48,107 bases of DNA from Pseudonocardia kujensis (GTDB lineage: Bacteria > Actinomycetota > Actinomycetes > Mycobacteriales > Pseudonocardiaceae), in assembly GCF_021283305.1 (NCBI RefSeq), contig NZ_JAJSOK010000062.1, positions 1 through 48,107 on the forward strand. The letters are read 5' to 3'. The notes under the pieces are model-generated. The model did no database searches, had not been told where the DNA came from, and saw nothing but the letters and a program-made list of their open reading frames with translations. Shown one piece after another: positions 47,901 through 48,107 of this stretch. A program made the translations under genes and the position numbers. How positions within the stretch are numbered: the first letter of the stretch is position 1; every line of letters starts with the position of its first letter.

Positions 47901-48107
47901 GTCGCCGACCGTGGCGTAGAGCTGGTGGCGGCGCTGCTCGGTGTGCCGGGCGTCGATGTCGAGGCAGCCGCCGACGTAGCCGACCCGGCGCCCGGCCGGC
48001 CCGCCGTCCGAGCCGGCGGCCGCGCCGACCGGGGCGCCGCGGTCGAGCACCCAGCGGAACCGGCCGTCGCCGCCCCGCAGCCGGTACTCCACCTCGAACG
48101 GCGCGCC
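44961..48107 (-). CDS. Multidomain serine phosphatase/anti-sigma regulator (5' end outside window)
   Basis: The visible 1048 residues lack the true start, since the frame is open to the right edge and a PAS/PAC domain is cut. Order from the visible N-terminus: PAS end (about 1-55), three GAF domains (about 75-220, 230-395, 400-550), a PP2C-type SpoIIE/RsbU phosphatase (about 560-785, with GGDWFDV, VVGDVVGRGPSAA and LLCSDGLFERR), a HATPase anti-sigma domain (about 795-915, VGEAVTNAVEHAY and GRGLALI), and a C-terminal STAS domain (about 945-1045, SYVSSSGIALL). It carries phosphatase, kinase and antagonist modules of sigma-factor partner switching in one chain. Its sigma factor is not in the window. 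Confidence 0.9.
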   Translation of the reverse strand, partial: GAPFEVEYRLRGGDGRFRWVLDRGAPVGAAAGSDGGPAGRRVGYVGGCLDIDARHTEQRRHQLYATVGDALDREISQSARLEAFARTVVDEGLGDIVRVFTDDGAGPALRIVAATDPDVERGLRTVPGLPVLWELADLEEPVLLPPEKLAAAFAATPPEAQEVWRRSGAHSALFVPLRARGGMLGMFAVARTGASPVLDESDVALFTEIARRAAVAVDNARLLEQERASSTRLGLLHRATAEMSAAATPAEVARTATSHLVALLGSAVAGVWQNRGEDLQLLALQGWEGEPPAELTTVAVAGDHPARTALRSRQALWFEDAAGLHDEHAPAAEWLAAFGIEAAFWVPLVAGDRDLGMIAVGFTGPRALTADDREATLAVAELAAQALDRSLLLVAETEGRRLAERLGAVATALSRATDLESVADVILAHARSAIGAEAVVVLLVDDEGLLHTLAAEGWSADGRIVEHGLRVTSDHPLGQVVRSAEPIWAAEGPPGPYPVRTAVPLLVAGRAIGVIGLGFGRDPAFGPDERGLVLTLASQCAQAVQRARLHQAEHEVAVTLQRSLLPQELPQLDRLAVATRYNPGTEGTEAGGDWFDVLDLADGRVALVVGDVVGRGPSAAAVMGQLRSALAANLVNGQPPATALEQLDLFARRVTGARASTVACAVVDTASGVLRYACAGHPAPLVAGPDGVRLLGGGRGTPLGVAGRPPFAEAEGRIEPGETILLCSDGLFERRTEVIDDGMDRLAETFGSLAAHRPSDMVDVLLERMLDAEGAPDDTVVVLARRVPEPLTRSMPADAECLAPMRRAIGEWAACCGLGEDGTTDLQLAVGEAVTNAVEHAYTDGEAPGADAVGLTLELQPEGSVAVRVVDHGLWRPPPADPGYRGRGLALIRELAEDVEVLPTDDGTEVRFRLPALPVEVVPRLPGGAADRPAGPARAGGGPSVTRLRRWADRHTVRVHVEGDLDLAGVAAVRSDLLAELDRGGPLTLTLAADSYVSSSGIALLSELAQRARAGGTELSVVTPSDSPARRILVLAGLDTLIGVVPDP

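Overview
The window is very GC-rich, codes densely on both strands, and uses many GTG starts, ATGA start/stop overlaps and apparently leaderless genes. With a mycofactocin regulator, mycofactocin-type dehydrogenases, a CsoR/CopZ pair, a class F sortase and a Glu-Asp-Phe tRNA cluster, this points to a Pseudonocardiales actinomycete, probably Pseudonocardia or a close relative. The genus is inferred; no rRNA is present.

Layout. 1-3.5 kb: a 22-bp tandem repeat, an MftR-type regulator divergent from two mycofactocin-coupled short-chain dehydrogenases, then an APH(3')-like kinase. 3.7-7.5 kb: an SigG-like ECF sigma factor with a C-terminal SnoaL-like domain, a small secreted protein, a membrane protein and an AraC regulator. 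7.7-18.2 kb: the highlight, a minus-strand cluster for organic nitrogen catabolism. In transcription order it holds an ArsR repressor, an AmiC-like sensor fused to an SRPBCC domain, an amidase, nitrile hydratase beta and alpha (cobalt type), the p14K activator, an AraC activator, a heme aldoxime dehydratase, an acyl-CoA synthetase and a flavoprotein of the acyl-CoA dehydrogenase fold that carries the nitroalkane oxidase active-site signature rather than the acyl-CoA dehydrogenase Glu. Read as chemistry this covers nitroalkane, aldoxime, nitrile, amide, acid and acyl-CoA. A good promoter with an overlapping 24-bp palindrome lies in front of the amidase, and a strong hairpin separates the amidase/nitrile hydratase unit from the aldoxime unit.

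18.4-18.7 kb: tRNA-Glu, tRNA-Asp and tRNA-Phe on the minus strand. 18.9-25.4 kb: small conserved proteins, csoR with its operator, copZ, a ribbon-helix-helix-like protein, an SGNH esterase, a PrpE-type acyl-CoA synthetase, and a two-gene unit of an Excalibur-domain secreted protein and a class F sortase. 26-32.7 kb: a [3Fe-4S]-type ferredoxin, a FadD-type ligase, an MFS transporter, a Baeyer-Villiger-like monooxygenase with an altered fingerprint, and a divergent AcoR-like regulator that has lost its sigma-54 contact motif. 32.7-36.4 kb: DUF72, an M20 amidohydrolase, four copies of a 31-bp tandem repeat, a serine beta-lactamase-fold protein and a small conserved protein. 36.6-43.8 kb: the helicase HrpA, a glutaryl-CoA-dehydrogenase-like enzyme and another acyl-CoA ligase. 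43.8-48.1 kb: a rhodanese/cysteine dioxygenase operon preceded by a Cys-Cys leader peptide that looks like a cysteine-sensing attenuator, then a 5'-truncated PAS/GAF/SpoIIE/HATPase/STAS phosphatase running off the right edge.

Assignments rest on motif recognition from memory. No database search was run, and positions of starts are chosen by ribosome-binding site, start overlap or a TANNNT box close to the start codon.
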